A DNA stretch of 64,000 bases from Acidobacteriota bacterium (GTDB taxonomy: Bacteria > Acidobacteriota > Terriglobia > Bryobacterales > Bryobacteraceae): contig JACQZR010000073.1 of assembly GCA_016213775.1 (NCBI GenBank), positions 1 to 64,000 of the forward strand, in the 5' to 3' direction. A program made the translations under genes and the position numbers. Within the stretch, counting starts at the first letter, position 1. Each line of letters begins with the position of its first letter. Shown here piece by piece: positions 1 through 9,208 of the stretch. The notes beneath the pieces were generated by a model. It searched no databases. It saw only the letters and a list, made by a program, of their open reading frames with translations, and had not been told where the DNA came from.

Positions 1-900
1 GCACGCCGGGGTGTCCCCCGACCAGCGCGGCCGGTGCCAGTGCATCCGTGGCGCGTACACCACATCGCCCTGCTCAGCATAAATCATCCCCGCGCCTTCC
101 ATCTTGTATTCCATCTTGCCCAGCAGAATCACCCAGAACTCCGCGCACTCTGGATGGAAGTGGCCTTTTTCTGCATCCGCGACTGGGGGCAAACTCTTCG
201 GATCCCCGTGAATAATGTTCGACACCGCGCGGTCATCATGAATAAACCGCCTCTGCTTCTCCGTTCCCGCCACCACCGCGTTGAAGTCGAGCCAGGGCTT
301 GTTGCCATTCTCGTACTTACCCTTACCGGTCACCGTCGTTTTCACGAAATCGAATCCCGGCAGCTTTGGAGCTTCCTCATCCGCCGGATACATCGTCTTC
401 GCCTTGGCGATGTTTACTTCAAACCGCAACGACGGTTTGTCCCCGACGTTCTCCAGTTGATAAAAGGTACGGTACGGCACCTGCACCAGATAGCCCTTTG
501 AAGCCACAAACGGTTCCTGCCCGTCGATGGTGAACCGTATTTGCCCGTCCTGAATCACCCACCACGCCCGCGTATCCGGATGCATTCTCCGCCGGGTCTT
601 GCCGCCCACCGCCATCTGGATATACGCGCCATGCAGATGCTCGTCATCGACAAGCGTCTGGCTCCAACTCGCCTGCCCTTTGTGCGATGCGAGGATGTCC
701 TTCAACCGCCACACGGGTTTGTGCACACCCGTCCAACCCGTCAACTTCTGCGATTTCGGCGACCACACCACCTGCGGCGGCGGACCCTTCTTGCCTCCGC
801 CCTTCCTGGCAGACTGCGAGGCGTCCTGCGACCACACACCAGGCAAAAACAGGCACGTCACCGCGCCGGCAAGCACAACGGGTTTCACTATGCGTTTCAT
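1..900 (-). CDS. secreted bicupin protein, 3' end cut by the window edge
   Basis: The minus-strand frame stays open from an ATG at 900 to the left edge, giving 300 residues without a stop. The N-terminus (MKRIVKPVVLAGAVTCLFLP) reads as a signal peptide, so the protein is probably exported. Two cupin-like beta-barrel segments can be seen. One is at about residues 90-165, with alternating Gly/Pro turns and the motif GGKTRRRMHPDTRAWWVIQD. The other begins near residue 243 with GHFHPECAEFWVILLGKMEY, followed by an APRMHWHRP stretch. The His/Glu pattern of the second barrel fits a metal-binding cupin; the first lacks a clear HxH. The substrate is unknown. It is divergent from the cytochrome gene at 1012, and the 111 bp between them should hold both promoters. 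Confidence 0.8.
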   Translation of the reverse strand, partial: MKRIVKPVVLAGAVTCLFLPGVWSQDASQSARKGGGKKGPPPQVVWSPKSQKLTGWTGVHKPVWRLKDILASHKGQASWSQTLVDDEHLHGAYIQMAVGGKTRRRMHPDTRAWWVIQDGQIRFTIDGQEPFVASKGYLVQVPYRTFYQLENVGDKPSLRFEVNIAKAKTMYPADEEAPKLPGFDFVKTTVTGKGKYENGNKPWLDFNAVVAGTEKQRRFIHDDRAVSNIIHGDPKSLPPVADAEKGHFHPECAEFWVILLGKMEYKMEGAGMIYAEQGDVVYAPRMHWHRPRWSGDTPAC

Positions 901-1011
901 GGCGTTGCTCAATATATCAGAATCCGGCGCGCCTGTAACCGCACCCACCCCAATCCGGTCATTACATTCTGGGATCAATGATAAACTTGATCTGCCTGGA
1001 GCCTGGGAACC

Positions 1012-4000
1012 ATGACCGTTCAAATCCAACACCGGAAGAGTGCGCAGTCACGACGTAAGATTCGCCTCGCCTTGATGCTCGTTGCCGCCGCAACCGCCAT
1101 ACTGCATTCCGGCCCCGATGCCCGAGGTGGTGACAAACCCGCCCTCGCCACGCCAGCGATGTTCAAACAGTACTGCTTCCAGTGCCACGGCAAAGCGGCC
1201 ATGGGCGGCCTCAACCTCGAACAACTCGCCGGCCATTCCTCCATCGGTGAAGGCTTCCGCCAATGGCAGAAAGTGGCACTGGTGCTGGAGCAGAAACGGA
1301 TGCCTCCACCCAAGACTCCGCACCCCACTGAAGCCGAAACCCATCAGGCGCTGATGTGGGTCCGCGGCGAATTGGACGCCTACGCAAAGAAGCACGACGG
1401 CGAACCCGGCAACGTCACTGTGCGCCGTCTCACCAGCGGCGAATACGGCTACGCAATTCAGGACCTCACGGGTCTCTCACTCGATTGGGGCATCGACGCT
1501 ACCAGCGACTCCGCTGGCGGCGAAGGCTTCACCAACTACGGCGATGTGCAGTTCATGCAGGAATCCAACGTTGAACGCTATCTCGATGCTGCCAAGCGTA
1601 TCGCTAATCATGCAGTCATCGGCGCGGGTCCGCTTCAATTCTTCACCGATCCCGGCACCACCGGACTCGAGCTTTCCGCCATCACTCGTATTCGCGACAT
1701 CTATGCCAAACACGGCTTTCGCACTGTTTCCGGCGAAGGCGGCATCCCATACGGACTCGACAAGTACGGCAAAGCATTCTACACCGCGTGGCGCTTTCAA
1801 CACCGCGCCGCGCTTGGCCAGCCCACGGCGGACATAAAGAAGATCGCCGCGCAGGAAGGCGTCAGTGCGCAGTTCGCCCAGCATATCTGGAACGTGGTCA
1901 ACCGCCCCTCGCTCGGCTATCCCGCCTCTGAGGTAGCGGCCCGCTGGAAGAAGCTTCCCGCGCCAGGTCCAGATGCCAAGGCCACAACAGTCAAGGCCCG
2001 GGCACAATGCGAAATGATCGAAAAGTACGTCGCCACCTGGCCAAGCTGGCTGTTCGCGCGTGGCGATCTTGCAGCCGGCGGTGCAGGCGACGAGAGCCCG
2101 CTCGTCATCAACGACGCCGCGCTCAAGGTGGCAGGCACGCACCACTTCGTGTTCAATAGCTTTCGCTTCGCGCGCAACCGGAGCACGCCCGTTACAGGAC
2201 CCGCCAAGATTTTCATCAGCGTGACCCCGGTAACGCAGAACCCCATCGGAAAGCCTGTCGTCGTTTGGAAGAACCCCACCATCGCGTTTCGCCGCGGCGG
2301 CTTCGGCAGACCGCCTTCCACTCCCGCAACTCCGGCAACCGCTGACGCAACTGCCACCGGCGCAGGCAACGGCGCACTCCGGCGCTTCGCCCCCGCCGGT
2401 CCAAAGGAGCCCTTGCGCTCCCTTCTCAACGAAGAAAACGCGCGCAAGCTGAACTTCGGAACCAGCCCGGACGGCACCGAAATCGGCCCCAACGACTTCG
2501 CCTCCGGCTCCTCACTCTCTTTCGAGCTGCCCGTTCCCGAAGGCGTCGCCGCCGTTGTCTTTGAAGTGGACGCCCAACTCGGCAAGGATCGCGATCAGGT
2601 CTTCCGTGTCCTCTTCTCCGATCGCGAAGACGGCAGCGTTCGCGGCATCCCTACACGCGCTCTGATCGGCGATCCGGAAAGCGCGGGCTATCGCCAGTTC
2701 AAATCCGGTGTCCTCGAACTGGCCGCCATCATGCCCCCCAACTCGCAGGTAGAGCCCACGCCGGCCGACAAGGACCCGGCCCCGCAGCCGTTCGACAGCA
2801 AGTACAACACTCCCGAGCATGATGAGTTCGTCCTCAAGGTCAAATACGTTCGCGACGACCGTTTCATCTACAACCACATGCTCGACGACGCCACCCGCCG
2901 CCAGCTCGACCACGCCTGGACCGACCTCTACTCCTCCTTCGACTATCACGACAACTACGTCCGCATGCTCGGCCAGCACTATTCACTCAACCTCAACAAA
3001 CGTGCCGCCGAAATCACACCTGCGGATCTGGAGGCTATCCCCGCCGACGCCCGTAAATACATCGCTCCGCTCGTCACCGAGTATGAGCAGGTCCAGGATG
3101 CACAATCCTCTGCGCGCCGTGGCCACGTAGAGGATTGCCTCAAGTTCGCTGTCCGTGCGTGGCGTCGTCCCCTCACCGAAAAAGAAAAGCAATCTCTCCG
3201 CGCCTTCTACGACAAATCCGTCACCACCGAGAACGATCACCGCAAGGCCATCCGCGCGCTGCTTACCCGCATCCTCGTGTCGCCAACGTTCCTCTACCGT
3301 GTCGAACAGATCGCCGGGGTCGCCCCCATCAAGCCGCTTGCCGGCACCGAACTCGCCAGCCGCCTCAGCTTCTTCCTCTGGTCCTCCATCCCCGACGAAG
3401 AACTGCTCCGCGCCTCTACCGCCGGAGAACTCGCCACCACCCAAGGGCTCCAACGTCAGGCGAAACGCATGCTGGCCGATCCCAGAGCGCGCCGCCTCTC
3501 CACCGAATTCTTCGGCCAGTGGCTCGGCTTCTATCACTTCGATCAGCATCGTGGCGTCGATACAGGACGCTTCCCCGAATTCACTGACGAAGTGAGACTG
3601 GCGATGTACGACGAAGCCATCTCGTTCTTTGAACACATCGTCCGCAACCCCAAACCTGTTCGCGATCTCCTGTTCGCCGATTACACCTTCCTCAACGCTC
3701 CGCTCGCCAAACACTACGGCGTCAAGAAGGAGCTTCCGGCATCAGGCAAAGTCACTTTCGTCGACGGCGCGAATGCCTTCCAACGCGGCGGCATGCTCCG
3801 CCTCGGCGCCTTGCTCACCGCTACCTCCGCGCCCCTTCGCACCAGTCCGGTGAAACGCGGCGATTGGCTGCTCCGCCGGGTCCTCGGCACCCCGGTTCCG
3901 CCTCCACCCGCCGACGCCGGATCCATCCCCGCCGACGACAAGTTGTTCGGCGGTCTCTCCCTGCACGAGAAACTCGAACAGCACAAACGCAACCCCACCT

Positions 4001-4383
4001 GCGCGAACTGCCACGTGCGCATCGACCCGCTCGGCTTCCCCCTGGAGCGCTACGATTCCATCGGCCGCGTGCGCGAGAAATACGCAGACGGCAAGCCCGT
4101 CTACGATTCCGGTACGCTCTCCGACAAGACCGAGGTGAACGGCGTGGAAGGTCTGCTCCGCTATCTGCAAAGCCAGGAAAAGCAGGTCATCCGCACGCTG
4201 GCGTTCAAGCTCGTTGGCTACGCCCTGGGGCGCACAGTGCAGCCCGCTGACGAAGTGCTCATCCAGCGTATGGCCGCCGCCGGAGGCAACGCAACCTTCG
4301 CGCACCTGGTTTCGGAAATCGTCGGAAGCCGACAGTTTCGCAATCATACAGGCAAAGATGAACAGCTCGCTCTCCAGAGGTAA
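1012..4383 (+). CDS. large cytochrome c-type protein of the DUF1587/1595/1592/1588/1585 family
   Basis: The protein has 1123 residues with an N-terminal basic stretch and hydrophobic signal/anchor (about residues 18-32), so it probably acts in the periplasm or on the membrane. A c-type heme motif CFQCH is at residues 55-59 and a second CANCH lies near residue 997. The order resembles the planctomycete-type cytochrome proteins: N-terminal cytochrome, DUF1587 ([18 protein letters not shown]), a long variable middle, DUF1595/DUF1592 ([19 protein letters not shown]), DUF1588 ([20 protein letters not shown]) and a C-terminal DUF1585 segment. The family has no firmly established reaction; a role in redox or polymer breakdown is inference. 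The DUF1552 gene follows 7 bp after the stop, the standard partner for this family. Confidence 0.9.
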   Translation: MTVQIQHRKSAQSRRKIRLALMLVAAATAILHSGPDARGGDKPALATPAMFKQYCFQCHGKAAMGGLNLEQLAGHSSIGEGFRQWQKVALVLEQKRMPPPKTPHPTEAETHQALMWVRGELDAYAKKHDGEPGNVTVRRLTSGEYGYAIQDLTGLSLDWGIDATSDSAGGEGFTNYGDVQFMQESNVERYLDAAKRIANHAVIGAGPLQFFTDPGTTGLELSAITRIRDIYAKHGFRTVSGEGGIPYGLDKYGKAFYTAWRFQHRAALGQPTADIKKIAAQEGVSAQFAQHIWNVVNRPSLGYPASEVAARWKKLPAPGPDAKATTVKARAQCEMIEKYVATWPSWLFARGDLAAGGAGDESPLVINDAALKVAGTHHFVFNSFRFARNRSTPVTGPAKIFISVTPVTQNPIGKPVVVWKNPTIAFRRGGFGRPPSTPATPATADATATGAGNGALRRFAPAGPKEPLRSLLNEENARKLNFGTSPDGTEIGPNDFASGSSLSFELPVPEGVAAVVFEVDAQLGKDRDQVFRVLFSDREDGSVRGIPTRALIGDPESAGYRQFKSGVLELAAIMPPNSQVEPTPADKDPAPQPFDSKYNTPEHDEFVLKVKYVRDDRFIYNHMLDDATRRQLDHAWTDLYSSFDYHDNYVRMLGQHYSLNLNKRAAEITPADLEAIPADARKYIAPLVTEYEQVQDAQSSARRGHVEDCLKFAVRAWRRPLTEKEKQSLRAFYDKSVTTENDHRKAIRALLTRILVSPTFLYRVEQIAGVAPIKPLAGTELASRLSFFLWSSIPDEELLRASTAGELATTQGLQRQAKRMLADPRARRLSTEFFGQWLGFYHFDQHRGVDTGRFPEFTDEVRLAMYDEAISFFEHIVRNPKPVRDLLFADYTFLNAPLAKHYGVKKELPASGKVTFVDGANAFQRGGMLRLGALLTATSAPLRTSPVKRGDWLLRRVLGTPVPPPPADAGSIPADDKLFGGLSLHEKLEQHKRNPTCANCHVRIDPLGFPLERYDSIGRVREKYADGKPVYDSGTLSDKTEVNGVEGLLRYLQSQEKQVIRTLAFKLVGYALGRTVQPADEVLIQRMAAAGGNATFAHLVSEIVGSRQFRNHTGKDEQLALQR

Positions 4384-4390
4384 TCGGACC

Positions 4391-5719
4391 ATGAACCCGC
4401 AAAAGTCCAGACGGCATTTCCTCCGTGGCGCCGGTGTGGCGCTCGCCCTTCCTTGGATGGAATCCCTCCCGCTGCTCGCGCAGAAAGCCAAGCCACCGCA
4501 GCGGTTCGCCTGCGTCTACTTCTCCAACGGCGTGGAACCCGAGCACTGGTGGGCCAAAGGCCGTGGCGCTTCCATGCAGCTTGGTGCCGCGGCGCAGCCG
4601 CTCGCGCCTATCGCAGAGGACATGGTGTTCATCCGAGGCCTCTTCAATGAGACTGCGCTCAAGTCCACCAGCCCCCACCTCGGCCGCATGAATGTGCTCT
4701 CCGGTGTCCCGGTCAGCCTCGATCCCAACGTCATCAAAGTCGGCACATCCATGGATCAGGTGCTCGCCCGCAGCATCGGCAGCCAGACCGCTGTGCCCAG
4801 CCTCGCCCTCGGCATCGAACCGAATGAGCTTCGACTGGAGGACGGCCTCTCGATGATCTACGGGTCATCCCTTTCCTGGGCCACTGCCACCAAGCCCGCC
4901 ACCAAAGAAATCTACCCCGCGCGCGCATTCGATCAACTCGTTGGCGACGGCAAAGGCCGCCAACTGGATCGCAGCGTCCTCGACGAAGTCCTCCAGGACG
5001 CCCAGAGCCTTCATCCCAAGATCAGCCATACCGACAAACGCAAACTCGACGAGTACCTCGAATCCGTCCGCGACATTGAAAAGCGCATCGACCGCGCCGC
5101 CAAGGAAGAACGTGTCGAAGGCCAGCGTCCCAAGGTGGTGAAGCCCTTGATGGAGCGTCCCGCGGACGCCCTGCCGCAAGACATCCCTACCCACATGAAG
5201 CTGATGCTCGACGTGATGGTGCTCGCCTTCCAGATGGACAAGACGCGCATCATTACCTTGATGCTCAACAATGACCTTTCGCAGATGAACTTCAAGTTCC
5301 TCGATGGCGTCCGCGGAGCGCTGCACCTCGATCTCACCCATAACGGCCGCGCGCCCGCTCTCGAGGCCATGTACCTCAAGACGAATCAATTCCACGCGCA
5401 GCAGTTCACCTACCTTGTGCAACGGCTGAAGGCAATTGACGAAGGCGGCCAGTCGATCCTCGACAACTCCGTCCTGATGTTCCTGTCGAGCCTCTTCGAC
5501 GGCGACACTCACAGCGCCGAACAACTTCCCATCGTGCTCGCCGGCAAAGGTGGCGGCGCACTCAAGACCGGCCGTGTCCTCGACTACATGGACAAAGGCA
5601 ACGACAACCGCCGCGCCTGCAGCCTCTATCTTTCCCTGATGGATCATATGGGCGTCAAACTTGACCGGTTCGGCGAAACCGGTAACCGCCTCCAAAATCT
5701 CTGGTCCGATCCGGCCTAG
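4391..5719 (+). CDS. DUF1552 family protein, Tat-exported
   Basis: The protein has 442 residues. An upstream in-frame start exists at 4214 inside the preceding gene, but ATG 4391 is preferred. It lies 7 bp after the stop of the cytochrome gene and gives a clean twin-arginine signal (RRHFLRGAG at residues 7-15, then [15 protein letters not shown]). The body carries family-typical stretches such as [27 protein letters not shown] and [23 protein letters not shown]1552 proteins are nearly always encoded next to DUF1592 cytochromes and are thought to form a periplasmic complex with them. The biochemical role is unknown. Co-transcription with the cytochrome gene is inferred from the spacing. Confidence 0.9.
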   Translation: MNPQKSRRHFLRGAGVALALPWMESLPLLAQKAKPPQRFACVYFSNGVEPEHWWAKGRGASMQLGAAAQPLAPIAEDMVFIRGLFNETALKSTSPHLGRMNVLSGVPVSLDPNVIKVGTSMDQVLARSIGSQTAVPSLALGIEPNELRLEDGLSMIYGSSLSWATATKPATKEIYPARAFDQLVGDGKGRQLDRSVLDEVLQDAQSLHPKISHTDKRKLDEYLESVRDIEKRIDRAAKEERVEGQRPKVVKPLMERPADALPQDIPTHMKLMLDVMVLAFQMDKTRIITLMLNNDLSQMNFKFLDGVRGALHLDLTHNGRAPALEAMYLKTNQFHAQQFTYLVQRLKAIDEGGQSILDNSVLMFLSSLFDGDTHSAEQLPIVLAGKGGGALKTGRVLDYMDKGNDNRRACSLYLSLMDHMGVKLDRFGETGNRLQNLWSDPA

Positions 5720-5797
5720 CGCCAATTCTCCACGAACGCTATTCGATCCTATGATGGTATGAGCCCGAGCATCCCACACCTCAAGGCAGGTGACCTA

Positions 5798-6307
5798 ATG
5801 TCGAAGCGCAATCGCGCCATGCCCGCACTTCGGTTGGACAATGCCTTTGCAGTCAGGCCGCGCAAGGCGGTTCCACACCAGTTCGTGCTCGACGCCCTCA
5901 CCGCGTTATCACCCACCACCCGCCCCATGTTCGGCTGCCTTGCAGTCTACGTAGCGGACAAGATCGTTCTCGTCCTCCGCGATAAGCGCGAGCAAACGGC
6001 AGACAACGGCGTGTGGCTGGCCACTACCGTTGATCACCACGACAGTCTGCGGCGCGAGTTTCCGAACATGCGATCCATACAGGCATTGGGGAAAGCTGTG
6101 ACCGGCTGGCAGGTCCTTCCGGCAGACGCTCCGGATTTCGAGGAGGCGGCACTGCTGGCCTGCGAGCGCATCCTCGCCAGGGATCCACGAATCGGCAGGG
6201 TTCCTGGGGCGCGGCGGACCTCGCCATCGACGGCAACGAAGGCACGAAGATCCCAGAACCTGGCGCAGGCATCCAAGGCCTCGGCGAAACGCGGCGCCGG
6301 GTCGTGA
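5798..6307 (+). CDS. TfoX N-terminal-like protein of unknown function
   Basis: The protein has 169 residues from ATG 5798, which follows the purine stretch AGGCAGG; an alternative start at 5759 would add 13 residues. The stretch RPMFGCLAVYVADKIVLVLR resembles the TfoX N-terminal core (MFGxxxVYxxxxxFAL), and the middle (DSLRREFPNMRSI, GWQVLPADAPDFEEAALLAC) fits a small globular domain. The last 40 residues are basic, low in complexity and probably disordered. TfoX is a competence regulator in Gammaproteobacteria, but nothing here supports that role. It stands alone between the cytochrome pair and a gene-poor stretch. Confidence 0.6.
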   Translation: MSKRNRAMPALRLDNAFAVRPRKAVPHQFVLDALTALSPTTRPMFGCLAVYVADKIVLVLRDKREQTADNGVWLATTVDHHDSLRREFPNMRSIQALGKAVTGWQVLPADAPDFEEAALLACERILARDPRIGRVPGARRTSPSTATKARRSQNLAQASKASAKRGAGS

Positions 6308-6830
6308 CGGCCCCGCTAGCCGACCGCGCGGGCGGATCAACGCGTCTGTCGAAAAACGATCCGTCGCAAAAACTCCAGACCTTCCGCTCGGAACCGCCAA
6401 AGAACCCTTCTTCGGTTTGGGCTCTTTGCAGCGAAGCCTCAACTTTCCTGAACGCCGTATCGAGGGAAGTTCTGCGGGAACCTCGCGCGCACCTTCACGC
6501 GGGGCGAGAGGAGATTCGGTTGCCGACTCCGGTGTTGAGTCCGCTTGACGTCCTCGACCGCATCTTCCACGCAATCGAGGCAGCTTTGTGACAGCAACGG
6601 CCCTCTAATTCTCTCGACCATGACTCAATCCGAACGGGGCCGAAGCCTTAAGCAAAGTGACCCACATGCTCTCCTCGCTCTGTTCCGCAAACAGGGGGTT
6701 TCCGGGCATAGGTGCGACCAGTATTATCGAACTCCCGGGAGGTGAATTTCTACTGCTTTGAGCCGGCATCATGAGCACAGAACCTATACCCGCGATAGCA
6801 TAGCGGAACTTGTTGCCACCCGCACCAAAC
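6308..6830. other. 523-bp stretch without a convincing gene
   Basis: Short open frames exist (for example 6304-6591 on the plus strand) but they show no recognisable domain, no good ribosome binding site and erratic composition. One weak hairpin can be drawn at 6399-6427 (AAAGAACCC, an 11-base loop, GGGCTCTTT, one mismatch). It could terminate transcription, but it has no T-run beyond it on either strand. Nothing else was recognised. Confidence 0.4.
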
Positions 6831-7856
6831 TCACCACCGGTACACCGCAACCAAACCAGCCGGCGCGTCCAATGCCATCTGCCACACATTCCCTCCGTGG
6901 CGGATCGTTTCCACCACGGCTGCATTGACCAGATCCTCGGGAATCCTCCCCGCCGTGTGTGTGCCGTTCCATTCGTCCTCCAGAAACAGATGCAGCACCC
7001 TCCCCGCGGATGCAGACTGGACAACCTCTTCCGCAACAGTGGAAACCCTCCCGGTCTCCGACGCCTCTCCGAACACAGCCAGCGCCTGACGCTCCTCCGC
7101 GCTTCTCCACCGGCTCAACACATCCCGAGCCGACCGTCCCAACTCGCGATCCGACCAGTCGCCATCGGGGCTCATCATCACGGGCTCCGCCACCGTGTTC
7201 ATATACCCGTTCACCGAGCGATAGAGCGCCACGTCCTCCCCGGTTCCCGCCAGCACGAGCGGCCATGGTTTGACGCGCAACAAGGGCTGCAAAGCCCGCT
7301 CGACGGCCTCATAACCATGCTCCGGACTCGCCGGCATTCCCGCCGGTGCCGCCACAGTCCCGCAAGCCGATTCGTTCCCTTCCAACATCCTTACATGATG
7401 CCGCGCCAGCGCCAGCACGTGGAACCGCCGCCGCGGTGAAAGAAACCGCAACAATGGCCTCACCTGAAAACGCCCTTCCACACTCCAGGAATCCTCCACC
7501 TGCCACGGCAGCCGGAACTGCAAAAACGAATGCGTCGAACGCAGCCATGCAATCGCATCCGGATGCCCGAAGTCGCGCTCCTGATCCAAATGCGCCAGCA
7601 CATGCCATAGCGGATCGAGCAGCGCCATCCGGTCCGGATCTCGCATATGGCCCGCGTGCAGATACCGGTCTACCTCTCCTAACATCGTTCGTAACCGTAC
7701 GCGGTCCGACCGGACTCCTTGACCGCCTGCATAGGGGTACGCGCCCAAGAAAATGGAAGTGCAGACGCCGTCCTCGGCACAAAGTGCCTTCAAGTCATCC
7801 CAGGTACAAACGGTGGGGGAGGATGTCAGGCTGGGATGGAATCCGACTGTCATCAC
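6831..7856 (-). CDS. eRF1-like protein of the bacterial baeRF class
   Basis: The protein has 341 residues, starting at the ATG pair 7856/7853. The overall layout resembles the bacterial archaeo-eukaryotic release factor (baeRF) families. It has an N-terminal segment with a short conserved SIFLGAYPYAGG motif, a middle eRF1 domain-2-like fold around residues 135-240 (RRRFHVLALARHHVRMLEG, then PLVLAGTGEDVALYRSV), and a C-terminal eRF1 domain-3/L7Ae-like part (GRVLHLFLEDEWNGTHT, EDLVNAAVVETIRHGGNVW). The GGQ loop of true release factors was not seen. baeRF proteins have been proposed, from comparative genomics, to act on stalled ribosomes or in conflict systems; no direct role is known here. It is monocistronic and convergent with the empty stretch to its left. 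Confidence 0.6.
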   Translation of the reverse strand: MMTVGFHPSLTSSPTVCTWDDLKALCAEDGVCTSIFLGAYPYAGGQGVRSDRVRLRTMLGEVDRYLHAGHMRDPDRMALLDPLWHVLAHLDQERDFGHPDAIAWLRSTHSFLQFRLPWQVEDSWSVEGRFQVRPLLRFLSPRRRFHVLALARHHVRMLEGNESACGTVAAPAGMPASPEHGYEAVERALQPLLRVKPWPLVLAGTGEDVALYRSVNGYMNTVAEPVMMSPDGDWSDRELGRSARDVLSRWRSAEERQALAVFGEASETGRVSTVAEEVVQSASAGRVLHLFLEDEWNGTHTAGRIPEDLVNAAVVETIRHGGNVWQMALDAPAGLVAVYRW

Positions 7857-7985
7857 CTATTGGACCTCCTGACCTCACACTTTCCGTGCAAAGCGCGGAC
7901 CATCCGCAAATCCGCCCCCTCCAGCCCCGGTTTGCTGACATTTCCAACAAAAGAGTAGAGAATCCGCCGCGCCCCTCGCGTGGCT

Positions 7986-8327
7986 TCACCCAGCTTGCGC
8001 GAACTCACTCAACTCCGTTATCGACACAATCGCAGTCCGCGGGATCGGCCCGTAGCAATGCGGAAACGGCGGCAACCCCACCTCCGACTCCTCCCACTGC
8101 ACATCCCCCGCAATCGCCTCCGCATCAATTTCCATCACCAGCAATCTGCCGGCTCCTGCAAAATGTCGCGCCGCCACAAACCCCAATTGATCCGCCGTGC
8201 ACAGATGAATGAACCCGCCAGCCGCCAGCTCCGCCGGAGCAAACCACTCTGCCCCCTCCACCCGCCGCCATTCCTCCGGGCCTAGGATCCGGTACAGACG
8301 CTTCCACGCCATCATTTCTGTGTGCAT
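7986..8327 (-). CDS. DUF952 family protein
   Basis: The protein has 113 residues, the usual DUF952 length. The family core is clear: WKRLYRILGPEEWRRVE, GGFIHLCTADQL (the conserved FIHL/ST motif), LLVMEIDAEAIAGDVQWE and the C-terminal PHCYGPIPRTAIVSI. The start could be 8327 or the internal ATG pair at 8315/8312, which would begin MAWKRLYRI as in many relatives. The fold resembles ADP-ribosyltransferase-like glutathione-S-transferase-associated proteins, but the activity is unknown. It is divergent from the beta-lactamase gene. Confidence 0.85.
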   Translation of the reverse strand: MHTEMMAWKRLYRILGPEEWRRVEGAEWFAPAELAAGGFIHLCTADQLGFVAARHFAGAGRLLVMEIDAEAIAGDVQWEESEVGLPPFPHCYGPIPRTAIVSITELSEFAQAG

Positions 8328-8365
8328 CGGTGTTTAGCAGTGGTCATAGATAGCATAATGTGAAG

Positions 8366-9208
8366 ATGCTTGTGAAAGCCTTCATCACCTGCCTCCTCGC
8401 GGCCTCCGCGCTTCTGGCACAAAACGACTGGGACGAACCCTTCCCTCCGCACCGCATCGCCGGCAATCTTTACTACGTCGGCTCCAAGGGACTCTCCACC
8501 TACCTCATCACCACCAGCAAGGGTCATGTTCTGATCAACTCCAGCTTCGAACGCACGGTTCCGCTCATCCGCACCAGCGTCGAAAAGCTTGGCTTCAAAT
8601 TCACTGACGTCAAGATCCTCCTCGCCAGCCACGCCCATAACGACCATGTTGATGGTAGCGCCCTCGTCAAGGAACTCACCGGCGCGCAGGTCTTCGTCAT
8701 GCAGGGCGACGACAAGGTCACCGAAAGCGGCGGCATAGGCCAGTACCGTTACAAGGACACCTGGAAGCCCGTAAAGGTGAGCCGCGTCCTGAAGGACGGC
8801 GAGAAGGTCACCCTCGGCGAATCCACCCTCACCGCTGTCCACACCCCCGGCCACACGAAGGGCTGCACCACCTGGACGATGCAAGTGAAGGACGGCGGCA
8901 AGACCTACAACGTCGTGATCGTCGGCAGCCCCAACGTCAACCCCGGCTTCCAACTCGTCAACAACACCGATTACCCCGAAATGGCCGCCGACTATGCCAA
9001 GTCCTTCCGCGTCTGGAAAGCCCTTCCCGTCGACATTTTCCTCGGTGCGCACGGGGCCTATTACGGCATGGAGGCCAAGTACAAACGGTTCGCGCAAGGC
9101 TCGAAAGAGAACCCCTTTATCGACCCGAAAGGCTACCACGCTTACATCGACGACCGCGAAAAGGCCTACCTGAAAAACCTCGCCGAACAGAAGCAGAAGG
9201 CCAAATGA
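8366..9208 (+). CDS. subclass B3 metallo-beta-lactamase
   Basis: The protein has 280 residues with an N-terminal signal peptide (MLVKAFITCLLAASALLAQ), so it is periplasmic. Zinc ligands can be placed: H89, H91, D93 and H94 in SHAHNDHVDG, a His near residue 158 in HTPGHTKGCTTW, and a His near residue 227 in GAHGAYYGM. The HAHxDH pattern with no Cys ligand is the subclass B3 signature, and the late LGAHGAYYGM stretch also matches B3. Such enzymes hydrolyse beta-lactams, including carbapenems, though some relatives are weak lactonase-like hydrolases. A GTG at 8360 is also possible; ATG 8366 is preferred. The permease gene starts inside its stop codon region (ATGA overlap), so the two are translationally coupled. 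Confidence 0.85.
   Translation: MLVKAFITCLLAASALLAQNDWDEPFPPHRIAGNLYYVGSKGLSTYLITTSKGHVLINSSFERTVPLIRTSVEKLGFKFTDVKILLASHAHNDHVDGSALVKELTGAQVFVMQGDDKVTESGGIGQYRYKDTWKPVKVSRVLKDGEKVTLGESTLTAVHTPGHTKGCTTWTMQVKDGGKTYNVVIVGSPNVNPGFQLVNNTDYPEMAADYAKSFRVWKALPVDIFLGAHGAYYGMEAKYKRFAQGSKENPFIDPKGYHAYIDDREKAYLKNLAEQKQKAK

Noticed and set aside
4214-4390. N-terminal extension of the DUF1552 protein
   Set aside because: Lies inside the cytochrome gene; the Tat signal begins at 4391.
6399-6427. AAAGAACCC / GGGCTCTTT hairpin as a terminator
   Set aside because: One mismatch, no T-run, and no gene ending close enough to need it; noted only within the gene-poor stretch.
6304-6591. 95-codon plus-strand frame
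   Set aside because: No ribosome binding site, no recognisable sequence and no neighbour link.
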